The notes: generated by a model from the sequence alone, not told the origin. DNA of 64,000 nucleotides from Pontixanthobacter rizhaonensis (GCF_012972675.1 NZ_JABCRE010000003.1:987683-1051682); one strand, 5' to 3'; numbered from the stretch's first letter, positions 1 through 9,080 are shown. Made by a program: numbers and translations.

Positions 1-162
1 GTCGGCTTCCGTTTCGGATGCTTTGGCGAGCCGTTCCAGCACGGAAAAGCTGATCCTGTATATGAAATAGGCAACTATGGTTGCGGCCACCACTGCCACC
101 AGAGCCATGCCGACATTGAACCATTCAATCTCCCAGGTGCTGGGGTTCAATTTATCAAACAT
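1..162 (-). CDS. N-terminus of a probable MscS-type mechanosensitive channel (partial)
   Basis: Reading the minus strand from an ATG at 162 gives 54 open codons that run off the left edge. The peptide starts MFDKLNPSTWEIEWFNVGMA, then has one hydrophobic segment (about residues 18-40, ending VAYFIYRISFSVL) and a charged stretch. A short amphipathic lead followed by a first membrane helix is how many small MscS-family channels begin, but the pore and beta domains lie outside the window, so the family call is weak. It starts 40 bases after polA on the same strand and is probably co-transcribed with it. Confidence 0.45.
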   Translation of the reverse strand, partial: MFDKLNPSTWEIEWFNVGMALVAVVAATIVAYFIYRISFSVLERLAKASETEAD

Positions 163-201
163 AATGCGTCCTTATGGGCGTGAAAGTCGGGCTACAGGTT
201 A

Positions 202-3042
202 TCAATGCGCGGCGCCCCAATCGGTGCCAGACCCAATTTCAATGCCCAGCGGCACATCTAACGTCACAGCAGGCATGGCCGCGTCCGCCATCACTTTTTC
301 GATGATGGGCTTTGCTGCTTCTACATCGCCTTCAGGCAGTTCAAAAACGAGTTCATCGTGCACTTGCAGCAGCATCCTGACATGACCTAGATCCGCCTCG
401 GTCAATGCCGGCATCATCCGCACCATAGCCCGTTTGATGATGTCTGCACTTGTACCTTGTATCGGGGCATTGATCGCGGCGCGTTCGCTGCCTTGCCGTT
501 CTGCCCCGTTCTTGGAATTGATCCGGGGGAACCAGGTTTTTCGGCCAAATAGCGTTTGTGAATATCCCAGTTCGCGTACGCTTTCGAGCGTCTCGGCAAT
601 ATAGCGCTGAATGCCGGGAAACCGTTCAAAGTAGCGATCAATCATTGCCTGCGCTTCATCAGCTTCGACGCCCAAACGCCCAGCAAGGCCCCAGCGGGAA
701 ATACCATAGAGAATAGCGAAGTTGATCGTTTTGGCCTGAGCCCGCGTGTCGCGGGTTACTTCCCCGTACATTTCCTTTGCAGTGCGCGCGTGAATGTCCT
801 CTCCCGCCGCAAAAGCTTCTTTGAGGGAGGGAACATCCGCCATATGCGCTGCCAGCCTGAGCTCAATCTGCGAGTAGTCAGCAGCCAGAAGCACGTTGCC
901 TGTATCGGCAACAAATGCAGTTCGGATTTGCCGCCCGATTTCGGTCCGGATCGGGATATTCTGCAAGTTTGGATCGGTAGATGACAGCCGCCCCGTTTGC
1001 GCACCGGTTAGCGAATAGCTGGTGTGAACACGGCCAGTCTTCGGGTTGATGGCGGCTTGCAATGCGTCCGTATAGGTCGACTTCAATTTGCTTAGCTGGC
1101 GCCATTCAAGGACCTTGGTGGCAATAGTTGCGCCTTGCTCTGCCAATTTTTCGAGCATCGCCTGATCGGTGGAATACTGGCCGCTTTTACCTTTGCGTCC
1201 ACCCTTATAACCCATCTTGTCGAACAGAATTTCGCCCAATTGTTTCGGGCTGCCGATTGTGAATTCCTGATCAGCCTCGCCGTGGATTTCCCCCTCCAGC
1301 GCTGCCATGCGGGTCGCGAATTCTTCAGACAAGCGTGACAGGGCCGCACGATCAACTTTGATACCGTGACGTTCCATTTGCGCGACGACCGGTACCAACG
1401 GCCGATCAACACGCTCGTATACAGTGGTTCCCCCTTCAATCGCGAGCCGCGGTTTCATATGTTTGTGTAAGCGCCACGTCACATCAGCATCTTCTGCGGC
1501 ATATTCTGTCGCGCGGTCCAGGGGGACTTCACCAAACGGGATTTGTTTTTTGCCCGTACCGCAGACGTCTTTGAAACTTAGCGGTGAATGCCCAAGGTGG
1601 CGAACAGACAATTCGTCCATCCCGTGGCCGCCGCCAATGCCGGCTTCGCCGCGTCCGGCATCCAGCGCAAAGCTGATGATCATGGTGTCATCAACGGGTG
1701 TCACATCGACATCATATCTGGCCAGAACATTCAGATCATATTTGATGTTCTGGCCGATTTTCAGGATGGCATCATTTGTCAGCACCGGCCGTAAAGCCGC
1801 GAGCGCATCTTGCAGACCGATCTGCTGGGGCGTTTCCGCCAACAAGTCTGTCCCCCCATGCGCGAGCGGGATGTAACAGGCTTCATTCGGAGCGACTGCC
1901 AAGCTGATCCCTACCAAGTCAGCCTGCATGGAATCGAGCGCGCTGGTTTCGGTATCGACAGCGATGACGCGTGCGGCTTCGCACCGGGCGATCCAACGAT
2001 TGAGTGTGTCCATGTCTTGAACGCACTCATACGCGCTGCGGTCAATCGCGGGCATATCTGGAACCGCCTGACGGTTGCCTTCGCTATCGCCCACGTCTGC
2101 TGCGGTTGCGGGTTTTGCCGGGTTGAGATCATTGGCTCTGTCAGGGCTGCCGCTGCCGGCATCTAACCTACGCAGCAAGCTGGTGAAGCCATGTTTCTGG
2201 AGGAACGCGGCAAGCGGTTCAACCGGTACGCCATCCAATTTGAAGTCGTCCATAGCCATTGGCAGGTCGCAGTCTTCTTTGAGCGCTACCAATATACGGC
2301 TCAGCTCTGCATCGGCCCGGTGTTCAATCAGCCTTTCTTTCAGCTTGGATTTCTTCATATCCGCCGCTGCATCAAGAGCTGCTGTAAGTGAGCCGTGTTC
2401 TTGGATCAGCTTAGTCGCTGTCTTCGGTCCAACGCCAAAGATACCCGGAATATTATCAACCGAATCCCCCATGAGAGCGAGGACATCGCCAACAAGGTCA
2501 GGTGTCACGCCGAATTTATCTGCGACTTCCGGCAGGGAAATGCGCTGATTTTTCATCGTATCCAGCATGTCGATCCGACCGCGAGAATCATCCCCTTCGG
2601 AAATCAACTGCATCAGATCCTTGTCGGAAGACACAATCGTGACATCCCAATTCTGGGCCGCCGCTGCACGGGCGTAGGATGCAATCAGATCATCCGCCTC
2701 TAGCCCTTGTTCTTCTATACAGGACAGGCTGAACGCGCGCGTTGCATCGCGAATGAGAGGGAATTGGGGCACCAGATCGTCAGGCGGAGGAGGGCGGTTG
2801 GCCTTATATTCCGGATAAATATCATTGCGGAAAGAGTGACTCGATTTGTCGAGAATCACTGCCAGGTGAGTCGGCCCCTCTGCTTTATCAAGATCCTCGG
2901 CGAGCTTCCAAAGCATTGTTGTATAACCATAAACTGCCCCAACTGGCGTGCCTTCCGGGTCGGTTAGTGGTGGTAGACGGTGGTATGCACGGAAGATATA
3001 TGCGGAGCCATCGACGAGATAGAGGTGCTGTTTTTCGGCCAT
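202..3042 (-). CDS. polA: DNA polymerase I
   Basis: 946 residues, full length for PolA. It fills gaps and removes RNA primers in replication and repair. The N-terminal 5'-3' nuclease (residues 1-290) has LVDGSAYIFRAYH and the acidic GLEADDLIASYA and SSDKDLMQL motifs. The 3'-5' proofreading domain is intact: DTET near residue 363, NIKYDLNVL, and YAAEDADVTW. The polymerase domain has motif A LLAADYSQIELRLAAH, motif B RAQAKTINFAILYG and motif C QVHDELVFE. All three activities should therefore be present. The downstream channel-like gene starts 40 bases beyond the stop. Confidence 0.98.
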   Translation of the reverse strand: MAEKQHLYLVDGSAYIFRAYHRLPPLTDPEGTPVGAVYGYTTMLWKLAEDLDKAEGPTHLAVILDKSSHSFRNDIYPEYKANRPPPPDDLVPQFPLIRDATRAFSLSCIEEQGLEADDLIASYARAAAAQNWDVTIVSSDKDLMQLISEGDDSRGRIDMLDTMKNQRISLPEVADKFGVTPDLVGDVLALMGDSVDNIPGIFGVGPKTATKLIQEHGSLTAALDAAADMKKSKLKERLIEHRADAELSRILVALKEDCDLPMAMDDFKLDGVPVEPLAAFLQKHGFTSLLRRLDAGSGSPDRANDLNPAKPATAADVGDSEGNRQAVPDMPAIDRSAYECVQDMDTLNRWIARCEAARVIAVDTETSALDSMQADLVGISLAVAPNEACYIPLAHGGTDLLAETPQQIGLQDALAALRPVLTNDAILKIGQNIKYDLNVLARYDVDVTPVDDTMIISFALDAGRGEAGIGGGHGMDELSVRHLGHSPLSFKDVCGTGKKQIPFGEVPLDRATEYAAEDADVTWRLHKHMKPRLAIEGGTTVYERVDRPLVPVVAQMERHGIKVDRAALSRLSEEFATRMAALEGEIHGEADQEFTIGSPKQLGEILFDKMGYKGGRKGKSGQYSTDQAMLEKLAEQGATIATKVLEWRQLSKLKSTYTDALQAAINPKTGRVHTSYSLTGAQTGRLSSTDPNLQNIPIRTEIGRQIRTAFVADTGNVLLAADYSQIELRLAAHMADVPSLKEAFAAGEDIHARTAKEMYGEVTRDTRAQAKTINFAILYGISRWGLAGRLGVEADEAQAMIDRYFERFPGIQRYIAETLESVRELGYSQTLFGRKTWFPRINSKNGAERQGSERAAINAPIQGTSADIIKRAMVRMMPALTEADLGHVRMLLQVHDELVFELPEGDVEAAKPIIEKVMADAAMPAVTLDVPLGIEIGSGTDWGAAH

Positions 3043-3282
3043 AGTAAGGCTGTTAGCAGCGGATAGAGGCTGGGTCAGCTTACTTTATTTGGGTTCAAAA
3101 AGGGCGGTTTTCTGCGCCGAAGCGTAAAATAAGGCAAAAAAAAGGCACATTGAGGCCGAATCCACTTGCCATGCCACATTTCCGCCATTATTTAGAATTC
3201 ACGAAGTCTGTCCTTTGGGGAGATTTCGCACATGACCCCGAAGGGGCGTGTGATAACCACTCGCTGTTTAAGGAATTATAAT

Positions 3283-3564
3283 ATGCGCAAGATCGTACTC
3301 GCTGCCGCAGCTGCTGGCGCCGCTCTTACTCTGGCTGCTTGCTCAGAAACTGCTGAAACTGCTGGCGACGCTGCTGACGCAGTTGCTGCTGACACAGAAG
3401 CAAACATGGAAGCTGCTGGCGAAGCAATGGAAGGCGCTGCTGACGCGACTACCGAAGCTGCTGGCGACGCCATGGAAGCAACTGGCGAAGCAATGGAAGG
3501 CGCTGCTGACGACGCTGCTGCAGCTGCTGAAGGCGCTATGGAAGGCGAAGAAGCTGCTGAATAA
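3283..3564 (+). CDS. small Ala/Glu-rich lipoprotein with 11/22-residue repeats
   Basis: 93 residues. I chose the ATG at 3283 because AAGGA lies 8 bases upstream and the peptide then starts with a clean lipoprotein signal, MRKIVLAAAAAGAALTLAAC, with a lipobox LAAC. The mature part is almost only Ala, Glu, Asp, Gly, Met and Thr, in a pattern that would form an amphipathic acidic helix. A 30-base stretch occurs twice exactly 66 bases apart (3416-3445 and 3482-3511), so the protein has grown by a 22-residue duplication. Probably anchored in an envelope membrane; function unknown. A strong terminator follows. The lipoprotein gene at 25859-26101 is similar in kind. Confidence 0.8.
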   Translation: MRKIVLAAAAAGAALTLAACSETAETAGDAADAVAADTEANMEAAGEAMEGAADATTEAAGDAMEATGEAMEGAADDAAAAAEGAMEGEEAAE

Positions 3565-3589
3565 GCAGTTCGCTTTTTAGCAAATAGAA

Positions 3590-3620
3590 AGGGCGGTACC
3601 GCGAGGTGCCGCCCTTTTCT
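3590..3620 (+). terminator. rho-independent terminator of the small lipoprotein gene
   Basis: AGGGCGGTACC, loop GCGA, GGTGCCGCCCT, then TTTCT. It lies 26 bases after the lipoprotein stop. The same hairpin, with one changed loop base, ends rplL at 24384-24414 on the other strand. Confidence 0.85.
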
Positions 3621-3667
3621 TATGCGCGATTAAGATTTCGGGGCCCATTTTGGGGGCCTCTAAGAAA

Positions 3668-4732
3668 CTATCCGCCAGTCCGGTATTCTGAATTTGTCCA
3701 TATCTGCTGGCTTTGGTTGGGATTGGAAAACCCATCATATAACACCCGCGCAATATCGGCGATTCGGGCATCCCGCATACGCCGCGCTTGGCGCTTATTG
3801 GCGGCCTCATGCTGGCTCGATAGGCTTTGTCCTGTCACATAGATAGCTATCGCAATTGACCGTCCATCGGGCGTCTGGAAAATGCCTATATCGCTGGCTG
3901 TCCGGTTGAGTGTACCGGTTTTGTGAAGAAGGTTGGAATGATCAGGCACCGCCGATCTGATCCGCCGTTTGCCGGTTGTGGTCTTGGCCATTGCATCAAG
4001 CAACACATTCCGGCTGCTATTGCTCAAAAGCCGGCCCTGATAAATACTCGCTAGCAGCCCCGCCATCGCCCGCGGAGACGCACTGTCTCGCATATCAATT
4101 GTTGTCGCCGGGTCATATTCCCCGTCATCACGCACCAAGGTGGCGATATTGCGGGTTAACTCAAAATCTCTAATGCCGGCGCGGCGCATAAACGCATTCA
4201 CCGCTTGGGGGCCACCTACAACGCGCAGCAGTGCATCGGTCGACACATTGCTACTCTTGCTGATCATCAGTTCTATCAGTTTGTGTGCAGGCAGATAGTT
4301 GCCTTCACGCACTGGCGCGCTGGCAGAAGAAAACCGTGCAGACCGCACCGGGATAAGAACTGGAAATTCGCTGGTCAGGGTCCAGCGGCCTTGGTCGACG
4401 CCCGCCAGATAAGTGGCGGCAATCGCTACTTTACTGGTGCTTGCCATGGGGAAGCGTTGATCACCCAGGATAGAGACTTCTTTTCCCGTGCTTAGGTCTA
4501 TCGCTGCGACACCAATACGCCCTTTGTCACCGTCTGCAACGCGGGCCAGATATTGTTCAAAGCCAGTCTCATAGACTGCTTCAAATCGCTCGGGTGCTCT
4601 TTCTTTCGTGCCTAACGCCGAATCGAACGCCAGTTCGAAATTGTCGGTGTTAGCCTGCGCGGGTGAGACTGCTGATAAAGCGAGCATCGCGGCTGCGCCA
4701 ACGGGTAGAAGGTTTTTGAGGTTCAATCGCAT
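3668..4732 (-). CDS. class A beta-lactamase-like serine hydrolase
   Basis: 354 residues with a signal peptide ending near SPAQA-NTD, so periplasmic. The serine acylase motifs are visible: S98-T-S-K101 (SxxK), S160-S-N162 (the SDN position) and K271-T-G (KTG). The class A omega-loop signature with its deacylating glutamate is not clear; E205 in DDGEYDP is the only candidate. The protein is longer than a typical 290-residue class A enzyme, with about 60 extra residues before the SxxK helix. It could be a true beta-lactamase or a related D-Ala-D-Ala-type hydrolase; substrate cannot be read from sequence. No ampR-type regulator is adjacent. Confidence 0.85.
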   Translation of the reverse strand: MRLNLKNLLPVGAAAMLALSAVSPAQANTDNFELAFDSALGTKERAPERFEAVYETGFEQYLARVADGDKGRIGVAAIDLSTGKEVSILGDQRFPMASTSKVAIAATYLAGVDQGRWTLTSEFPVLIPVRSARFSSASAPVREGNYLPAHKLIELMISKSSNVSTDALLRVVGGPQAVNAFMRRAGIRDFELTRNIATLVRDDGEYDPATTIDMRDSASPRAMAGLLASIYQGRLLSNSSRNVLLDAMAKTTTGKRRIRSAVPDHSNLLHKTGTLNRTASDIGIFQTPDGRSIAIAIYVTGQSLSSQHEAANKRQARRMRDARIADIARVLYDGFSNPNQSQQIWTNSEYRTGG

Positions 4733-4760
4733 AGGGGTGCTGATACCTTATTTGTGGTTG

Positions 4761-4856
4761 TCACAGTCTTAACGAGCGTCGATTCTGTCCGGCAACGCCC
4801 TTAGCGATGAACAGAGACGCCCAAGCGACCAAGGTGAAGAATACGGATAATTGCAT
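4761..4856 (-). CDS. possible 31-residue hydrophobic peptide
   Basis: An ATG at 4856 opens a 31-codon frame whose peptide starts MQLSVFFTLVAWASLFIAKG and ends in basic residues (RRSLRL), which would make a single membrane span with a positive tail. The upstream GGA is a weak ribosome site. It fills the gap between the beta-lactamase-like gene and the divergent phosphotransferase gene. No family is recognised and chance is a real possibility. Confidence 0.22.
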   Translation of the reverse strand: MQLSVFFTLVAWASLFIAKGVAGQNRRSLRL

Positions 4857-4926
4857 GGGTTTCCGACCGTTTATCTAGGCAAGACAGCTCTTGTGCGCGG
4901 TTCAATTGGATGCAAGACCCTCGCCG

Positions 4927-6279
4927 ATGGAGAGCTCCGCACAAACGTTTGAGTTACTGCTTGATGGATTGCAGTCTTGTTGCACCCGCGCGAATCTTGG
5001 TCAGGTTTCGGATATTGTCCGGTTGACTGGCGGTGCGACGATGGAAAGCTGGAAGTTCCAAGCTGACGGCGAATTGTATGTGCTGCGGCGCGCACCATCT
5101 TTGGAGTTCATGAACGATCGCCCCTTTGGCCACGATGTCGAAGCTGCCATTATCCGCGCAGCTCACAGCGCCGGCGTGTCAGCTCCGGAAGTTGTGGGTG
5201 AACTGGCGGCTGAAGATGGCATCGGCAGCGGTTTCATTATGCGTGCCTTGCCCGGTACGCCCGACCCGAAGGCAATATTGGCGATGAATTCGCCCGCTGA
5301 ACTGCTAGATGAGATTGCGCGCGATCTGGCGCGAATTCATGGCATTGCTCCTGCTCGGTTACCCGTTGCCATTCCAACACTTGATTACCGCCAGGGGATT
5401 GAGGGGCTGAAGGCTCAGTTTGATGAGGCTGGCGGTGACCGTCCGATCATTGCGCTTGGGCTGAAATGGTTGATGGATAATTGCCCCGACCCAGTAACGC
5501 CTGTGCTCAATCATGGCGATTATCGGATGGGTAACTTGCTTGCAGAAGACGGCAAACTTACCGGCGTGCTAGATTGGGAACTAGCCCATTTTGGTGACCC
5601 GCATGAGGATTTAGCCTTTGGATGCATGACGGTGTGGCGTTTTGCCCGAATTGATCGGCCAGCGCTTGGGCTGGGTTCTTTGGAGGCGTATTTTGCCGCC
5701 TATAAAAATGCTGGCGGGGGCAAGGTCGATCCCGATCGCTTTCGCTTTTGGTTGGTCTATCGCACTGTTTGGTGGGCCCTAGGCTGCTTGCAGATGGCCA
5801 AATATTGGCGGACTGGCGAAGACCGGATGCTCGAACGCGTAGTTATTTCCCGCCGCACGAGCGAGCAGGAATTGGATTTGCTGATGTTGCTAGAGGAGGA
5901 TGCGCCGGAAGCAGAGCGAGATCGGCCTCTTCCAGATCCGCATCTGACCTTTACGTACACAGGCGAAGCGTGGGCGGGTGAGCTTGCGGAAGCGGTTTCG
6001 GAATGGCTCGTAACCATTAAAGACCGGCTAACTGGCCATGATCGCTTCCAACTGGCTGTTGCCCGCAATGCTTTGGGGATGTTGGCACGAGGCGAGCAAG
6101 AGGGGGACACCACGATCGATATCCAAGCTGCCAAACTGGTTATGGAGGAAGGCATGTCGCTCAACGACCCCATTTGGCTTTCGTTGTTGCGCCGAGGCGC
6201 ACTGGAGAAAGTGGCAGCCGACTCTCCCAAATACCCCGCGCTCGCCGTAGCTCGTAAAAAGTGGACTGGAAAAGACTGA
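4927..6279 (+). CDS. APH-fold phosphotransferase (acyl-CoA-dehydrogenase-associated kinase)
   Basis: 450 residues from the ATG at 4927; an in-frame TTG at 4891 is possible, but the family normally starts close to the ATG. The kinase fold is seen in LTGGATMESWKF (nucleotide loop), the catalytic LNHGDYRMGNLL near residue 196 and VLDWELAHFGDPHEDLAF near 216. This is the aminoglycoside-phosphotransferase fold, but the gene overlaps an acyl-CoA dehydrogenase gene by one base (TGATG). That pairing is typical of kinases in fatty-acid and hydroxy-acid catabolism, such as human ACAD10/11 and Pseudomonas LvaA, rather than of drug resistance. The last 100 residues are an extra helical domain. Substrate not determinable here. 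Confidence 0.85.
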   Translation: MESSAQTFELLLDGLQSCCTRANLGQVSDIVRLTGGATMESWKFQADGELYVLRRAPSLEFMNDRPFGHDVEAAIIRAAHSAGVSAPEVVGELAAEDGIGSGFIMRALPGTPDPKAILAMNSPAELLDEIARDLARIHGIAPARLPVAIPTLDYRQGIEGLKAQFDEAGGDRPIIALGLKWLMDNCPDPVTPVLNHGDYRMGNLLAEDGKLTGVLDWELAHFGDPHEDLAFGCMTVWRFARIDRPALGLGSLEAYFAAYKNAGGGKVDPDRFRFWLVYRTVWWALGCLQMAKYWRTGEDRMLERVVISRRTSEQELDLLMLLEEDAPEAERDRPLPDPHLTFTYTGEAWAGELAEAVSEWLVTIKDRLTGHDRFQLAVARNALGMLARGEQEGDTTIDIQAAKLVMEEGMSLNDPIWLSLLRRGALEKVAADSPKYPALAVARKKWTGKD

Positions 6280-7565
6280 TGGATTTCGCAATTCCTGCCG
6301 ACCTCACTGCCTATCTCGCCGAACTCGATGCGTTTATCGAAGCGGAAATCAAACCGCTGGAAGCGCAAGATGATAATATCCGTTTCTTCGATCATCGCCG
6401 TGAATATGCCCGGACCGATTTTGACGCGGGCGGCCTGCCGCGCGAGGATTGGGAAGAACTGCTGAGTGAAGCCACGCGCCGCGCCGATGCGGCGGGCCAT
6501 TGGCGGTTTTCTGCGCCCAAGGAATATGGCGGCAAGGATGGCTCCAACCTTTGGATGGCCGTGATCCGCGAACATTTTGCGGCTAAAGGGCTCGGCCTGC
6601 ATAACGACTTGCAAAATGAACATTCCATCGTTGGGAATTTCCCCTTTGTGGCAATGTTCGACACGTTTGGCACCGAGGCACAGAAGCAGGAATTTATCCA
6701 TGGCGGGTTTAACCGGACGCGCCGCGTCGCCTTTGGGCTGACCGAAGCAGAGCATGGCAGCGACGCGACGCATATGGAAACTACTGCCGTGCGCGAGACG
6801 CGGGATGGCGTCGATGGTTGGTTGATCAATGGCGAGAAGATGTGGATCACCGGCATGCATGTCGCGACGCACTGCGCCACATTTGCGCGGACATCCGGCG
6901 AAGCGGGCGATGCACGCGGGATCACCTGTTTCTTGGTGCCCAACCCGACTGAGGGGCTGAAAATCGAGGAATGGATGTGGACGTTCAATATGCCCACTGA
7001 CCATCCTCGCCTGAGCCTGACCGATATTTGGGTGCCCGACAGCACGATATTGGGTGAGGAGGGCAAAGGCCTCGCTTTGGCGCAGAGCTTTGTTCACCAG
7101 AACCGCATCCGGCAGGCGGCGTCTTCCTTGGGCGCTGCGACATTCTGCGTTGAGGAAAGCGTCCGCTATGCACGCGAGCGCAAGCCATTCGGGCAGGAAC
7201 TCGCCCGCAATCAGGGTATTCAATTCCCGCTGGTTGAATTGGCGACGCAGTGCGAAATGCTGCGAATGCTGATCTACAAGACAGCATGGGAAATGGACAA
7301 CACGCCGCACAAGCAGATCGAGAGCGAGCTGTCGGACAAAGTCAGCATGTGCAATTACTGGGCGAACCGGCTTGTGTGCCAAGCTGCCGATCAGGCAATG
7401 CAAGTGCATGGCGGAATTGGATATTCACGGCATACTCCATTTGAACATATTTACCGGCATCACCGGCGCTACCGGATCACCGAAGGCGCAGAAGAAATAC
7501 AGATGCGCAAAGTGGGCGCGTATCTGTTTGGCTATTTGGGGCCCAGAAGGGGGCTGTATGATTGA
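6279..7565 (+). CDS. acyl-CoA dehydrogenase family protein
   Basis: 428 residues. The start is the ATG at 6279, overlapping the upstream stop by one base, with GGACTGG just ahead. FAD/acyl-CoA family motifs include FGLTEAEHGSDATHME, LINGEKMWITG, RKPFGQEL, AMQVHGGIGYS and YRITEGAEEIQMRK. It is most like ACAD10/11-type dehydrogenases that travel with an APH kinase. In the lva pathway such an enzyme is thought to act on a phosphorylated 4-hydroxyacyl-CoA, eliminating phosphate in an isomerisation. That role here is inference from the gene pair; a plain medium- or branched-chain acyl-CoA dehydrogenase is the alternative. Confidence 0.92.
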   Translation: MDFAIPADLTAYLAELDAFIEAEIKPLEAQDDNIRFFDHRREYARTDFDAGGLPREDWEELLSEATRRADAAGHWRFSAPKEYGGKDGSNLWMAVIREHFAAKGLGLHNDLQNEHSIVGNFPFVAMFDTFGTEAQKQEFIHGGFNRTRRVAFGLTEAEHGSDATHMETTAVRETRDGVDGWLINGEKMWITGMHVATHCATFARTSGEAGDARGITCFLVPNPTEGLKIEEWMWTFNMPTDHPRLSLTDIWVPDSTILGEEGKGLALAQSFVHQNRIRQAASSLGAATFCVEESVRYARERKPFGQELARNQGIQFPLVELATQCEMLRMLIYKTAWEMDNTPHKQIESELSDKVSMCNYWANRLVCQAADQAMQVHGGIGYSRHTPFEHIYRHHRRYRITEGAEEIQMRKVGAYLFGYLGPRRGLYD

Positions 7566-7574
7566 GGTGACGAA

Positions 7575-7591
7575 GTTGACACTGTGTCAAC
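7575..7591. promoter_or_regulatory. 17-base palindrome, possible operator
   Basis: GTTGACAC-T-GTGTCAAC, perfect on both arms, 10 bases after the acyl-CoA dehydrogenase stop. The half-site GTTGACAC recurs at 7646-7653. The stretch between is very AT-rich (TTGATTATAATAAT). A dimeric regulator site for the mtnP promoter is possible; there is no T-run, so it is a poor terminator. Confidence 0.4.
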
Positions 7592-7806
7592 CGCGAAATA
7601 TTACTTAACACATTGATTATAATAATATTTTTCTCAAATATCAAAGTTGACACATTCCGCTATGCTTCGCCGAAGGGTGACCGTAAATCGACCTTTTTCA
7701 GTAGTCTGGCACAGTCATAACAAGGCTCGGCGATGTAGGAAAACGATCCCCGCCCGCTCTGCTGGCCATGCTCGCCTTTGCTGCAATATCCGGCTAAACC
7801 AGTGTG

Positions 7807-8685
7807 ATGAGCACATGGACAATCGGCATCATCGGGGGCAGCGGCCTCTATCAAATCGACGCGCTGGAAGATGCGCAATGGATTGCAGTGGACTCGCCCT
7901 TCGGCACAGTCTCGGATGAAATCCTGTGCGGGCGTATTGGGCCCGAAGAGGGAGGCGTGCAGGTCCGCTTCCTGCCGCGCCACGGCAGAGGCCACAAAAT
8001 CCCGCCATCCGAAGTCAATGCGCGCGCCAATATTGATGCGCTGAAACGCGCGGGCTGTACGGACTTGCTGGCGATATCCTCTGTCGGCTCGCTTCAGGAG
8101 GAATTGCCGCCGGGGCACTTCGTGGTCGTCGATCAATTTATCGACCGGACCAAAACGCGCAGCTCCAGCTTCTTCGGCACCGGCATGGTCGCGCATGTCA
8201 GCATGGCCGAACCGGTCTGCCCGCGCCTGTCCGACATGGCGGCCGCCGCCGTGAACAAAGCGGGCGGGAACATGACCCAAGGCGGGACCTATCTGGCGAT
8301 GGAAGGACCGCAATTCTCCACTCGCGCGGAAAGCCATATGTATCGCAGCTGGGGGGCTCACGTCATCGGTATGACCGCCATGCCCGAAGCCAAATTGGCG
8401 CGCGAGGCAGAGCTACCCTATGCTCTGGTCGGCATGGTCACAGACTATGATTGCTGGCGCGAAGATGCGGCTTTCGTGGAGGTCAGCGAAGTTATCGCGC
8501 AAATGAACGCCAATGGCGAAATTGCCCGCAAAACGGTCGAGCAATTTATCGCGGCTTTGCCGGCGGAGCGTGAAGCGTGTCCGCTCGATACGGTGCTCGA
8601 TTACGCGATGATCACCGCGCCTGATGCACGCGATCCGGCGATGCTGGCGAAATTGGATGCTGTGGCGGGGCGGGTTTTGGGGTGA
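7807..8685 (+). CDS. mtnP: S-methyl-5'-thioadenosine phosphorylase
   Basis: 292 residues from the ATG at 7807 (a GTG one codon earlier is also in frame). It cleaves methylthioadenosine with phosphate to adenine and methylthioribose-1-phosphate, recycling the by-product of polyamine synthesis. Motifs: GIIGGSGLYQ (phosphate site), FLPRHGRGHKIPPSEVN, AISSVGSLQEE, TYLAMEGPQFSTRAES, IGMTAMPEAKLAREAEL and VTDYDCW. Full length for the family. The next gene overlaps the stop by four bases, so the two are translated together. Confidence 0.95.
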   Translation: MSTWTIGIIGGSGLYQIDALEDAQWIAVDSPFGTVSDEILCGRIGPEEGGVQVRFLPRHGRGHKIPPSEVNARANIDALKRAGCTDLLAISSVGSLQEELPPGHFVVVDQFIDRTKTRSSSFFGTGMVAHVSMAEPVCPRLSDMAAAAVNKAGGNMTQGGTYLAMEGPQFSTRAESHMYRSWGAHVIGMTAMPEAKLAREAELPYALVGMVTDYDCWREDAAFVEVSEVIAQMNANGEIARKTVEQFIAALPAEREACPLDTVLDYAMITAPDARDPAMLAKLDAVAGRVLG

Positions 8686-9080
8686 ATCAATACACGATCC
8701 CACGCTTTGACTGGAAAGGCTGGATCGTCGGTACGCTGCTTGCGTTTCTGATCTTGTGCATTGCTTGGCTGTTCATGACTGGGTATCTCCCCGTCCGAGC
8801 CTTCGACAGCGATGATTGGAGGGCGGCCAAGGATGATGGGTCGCAAACACGTGTAGAGATGATCGAGCATCTCACGCGAAGTGGCACGCTGGATGAATTG
8901 GCCAAGCAGCAGGTGTTTGATTTGCTCGGCGAGTGCCGCGACACCGCATATTTCAACGAATGGGATTGTGTTTACCGGCTCGGCGATCAGCGCGGTTTCT
9001 TCAGCCTAGACTCTGAATGGTTGGTGATTGATTTCAGTCAAGACGGGATCGTCCAACGTTACGAAGTGGTGAGCGATTGA
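8682..9080 (+). CDS. small membrane-anchored hypothetical protein
   Basis: 132 residues from a GTG at 8682 that overlaps the mtnP stop as GTGA. One membrane span at residues 13-33 (GWIVGTLLAFLILCIAWLFM) anchors an otherwise soluble domain rich in acidic and aromatic residues, with two cysteines (GECRDTAYFNEWDC). I recognise no family. The tight overlap suggests a link to mtnP expression, not necessarily to its chemistry. Confidence 0.65.
   Translation: MNQYTIPRFDWKGWIVGTLLAFLILCIAWLFMTGYLPVRAFDSDDWRAAKDDGSQTRVEMIEHLTRSGTLDELAKQQVFDLLGECRDTAYFNEWDCVYRLGDQRGFFSLDSEWLVIDFSQDGIVQRYEVVSD

Noticed and set aside
4927..6279. Aminoglycoside resistance kinase
   Set aside because: The fold is shared, but coupling with an acyl-CoA dehydrogenase points to hydroxy-acid metabolism.
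5757..7409. Open frame of 550 codons opposite the kinase and dehydrogenase genes
   Set aside because: Runs across two genuine genes and their junction; no recognisable protein.
7660..8361. 233-codon minus-strand frame over mtnP
   Set aside because: Shadow of the phosphorylase gene.
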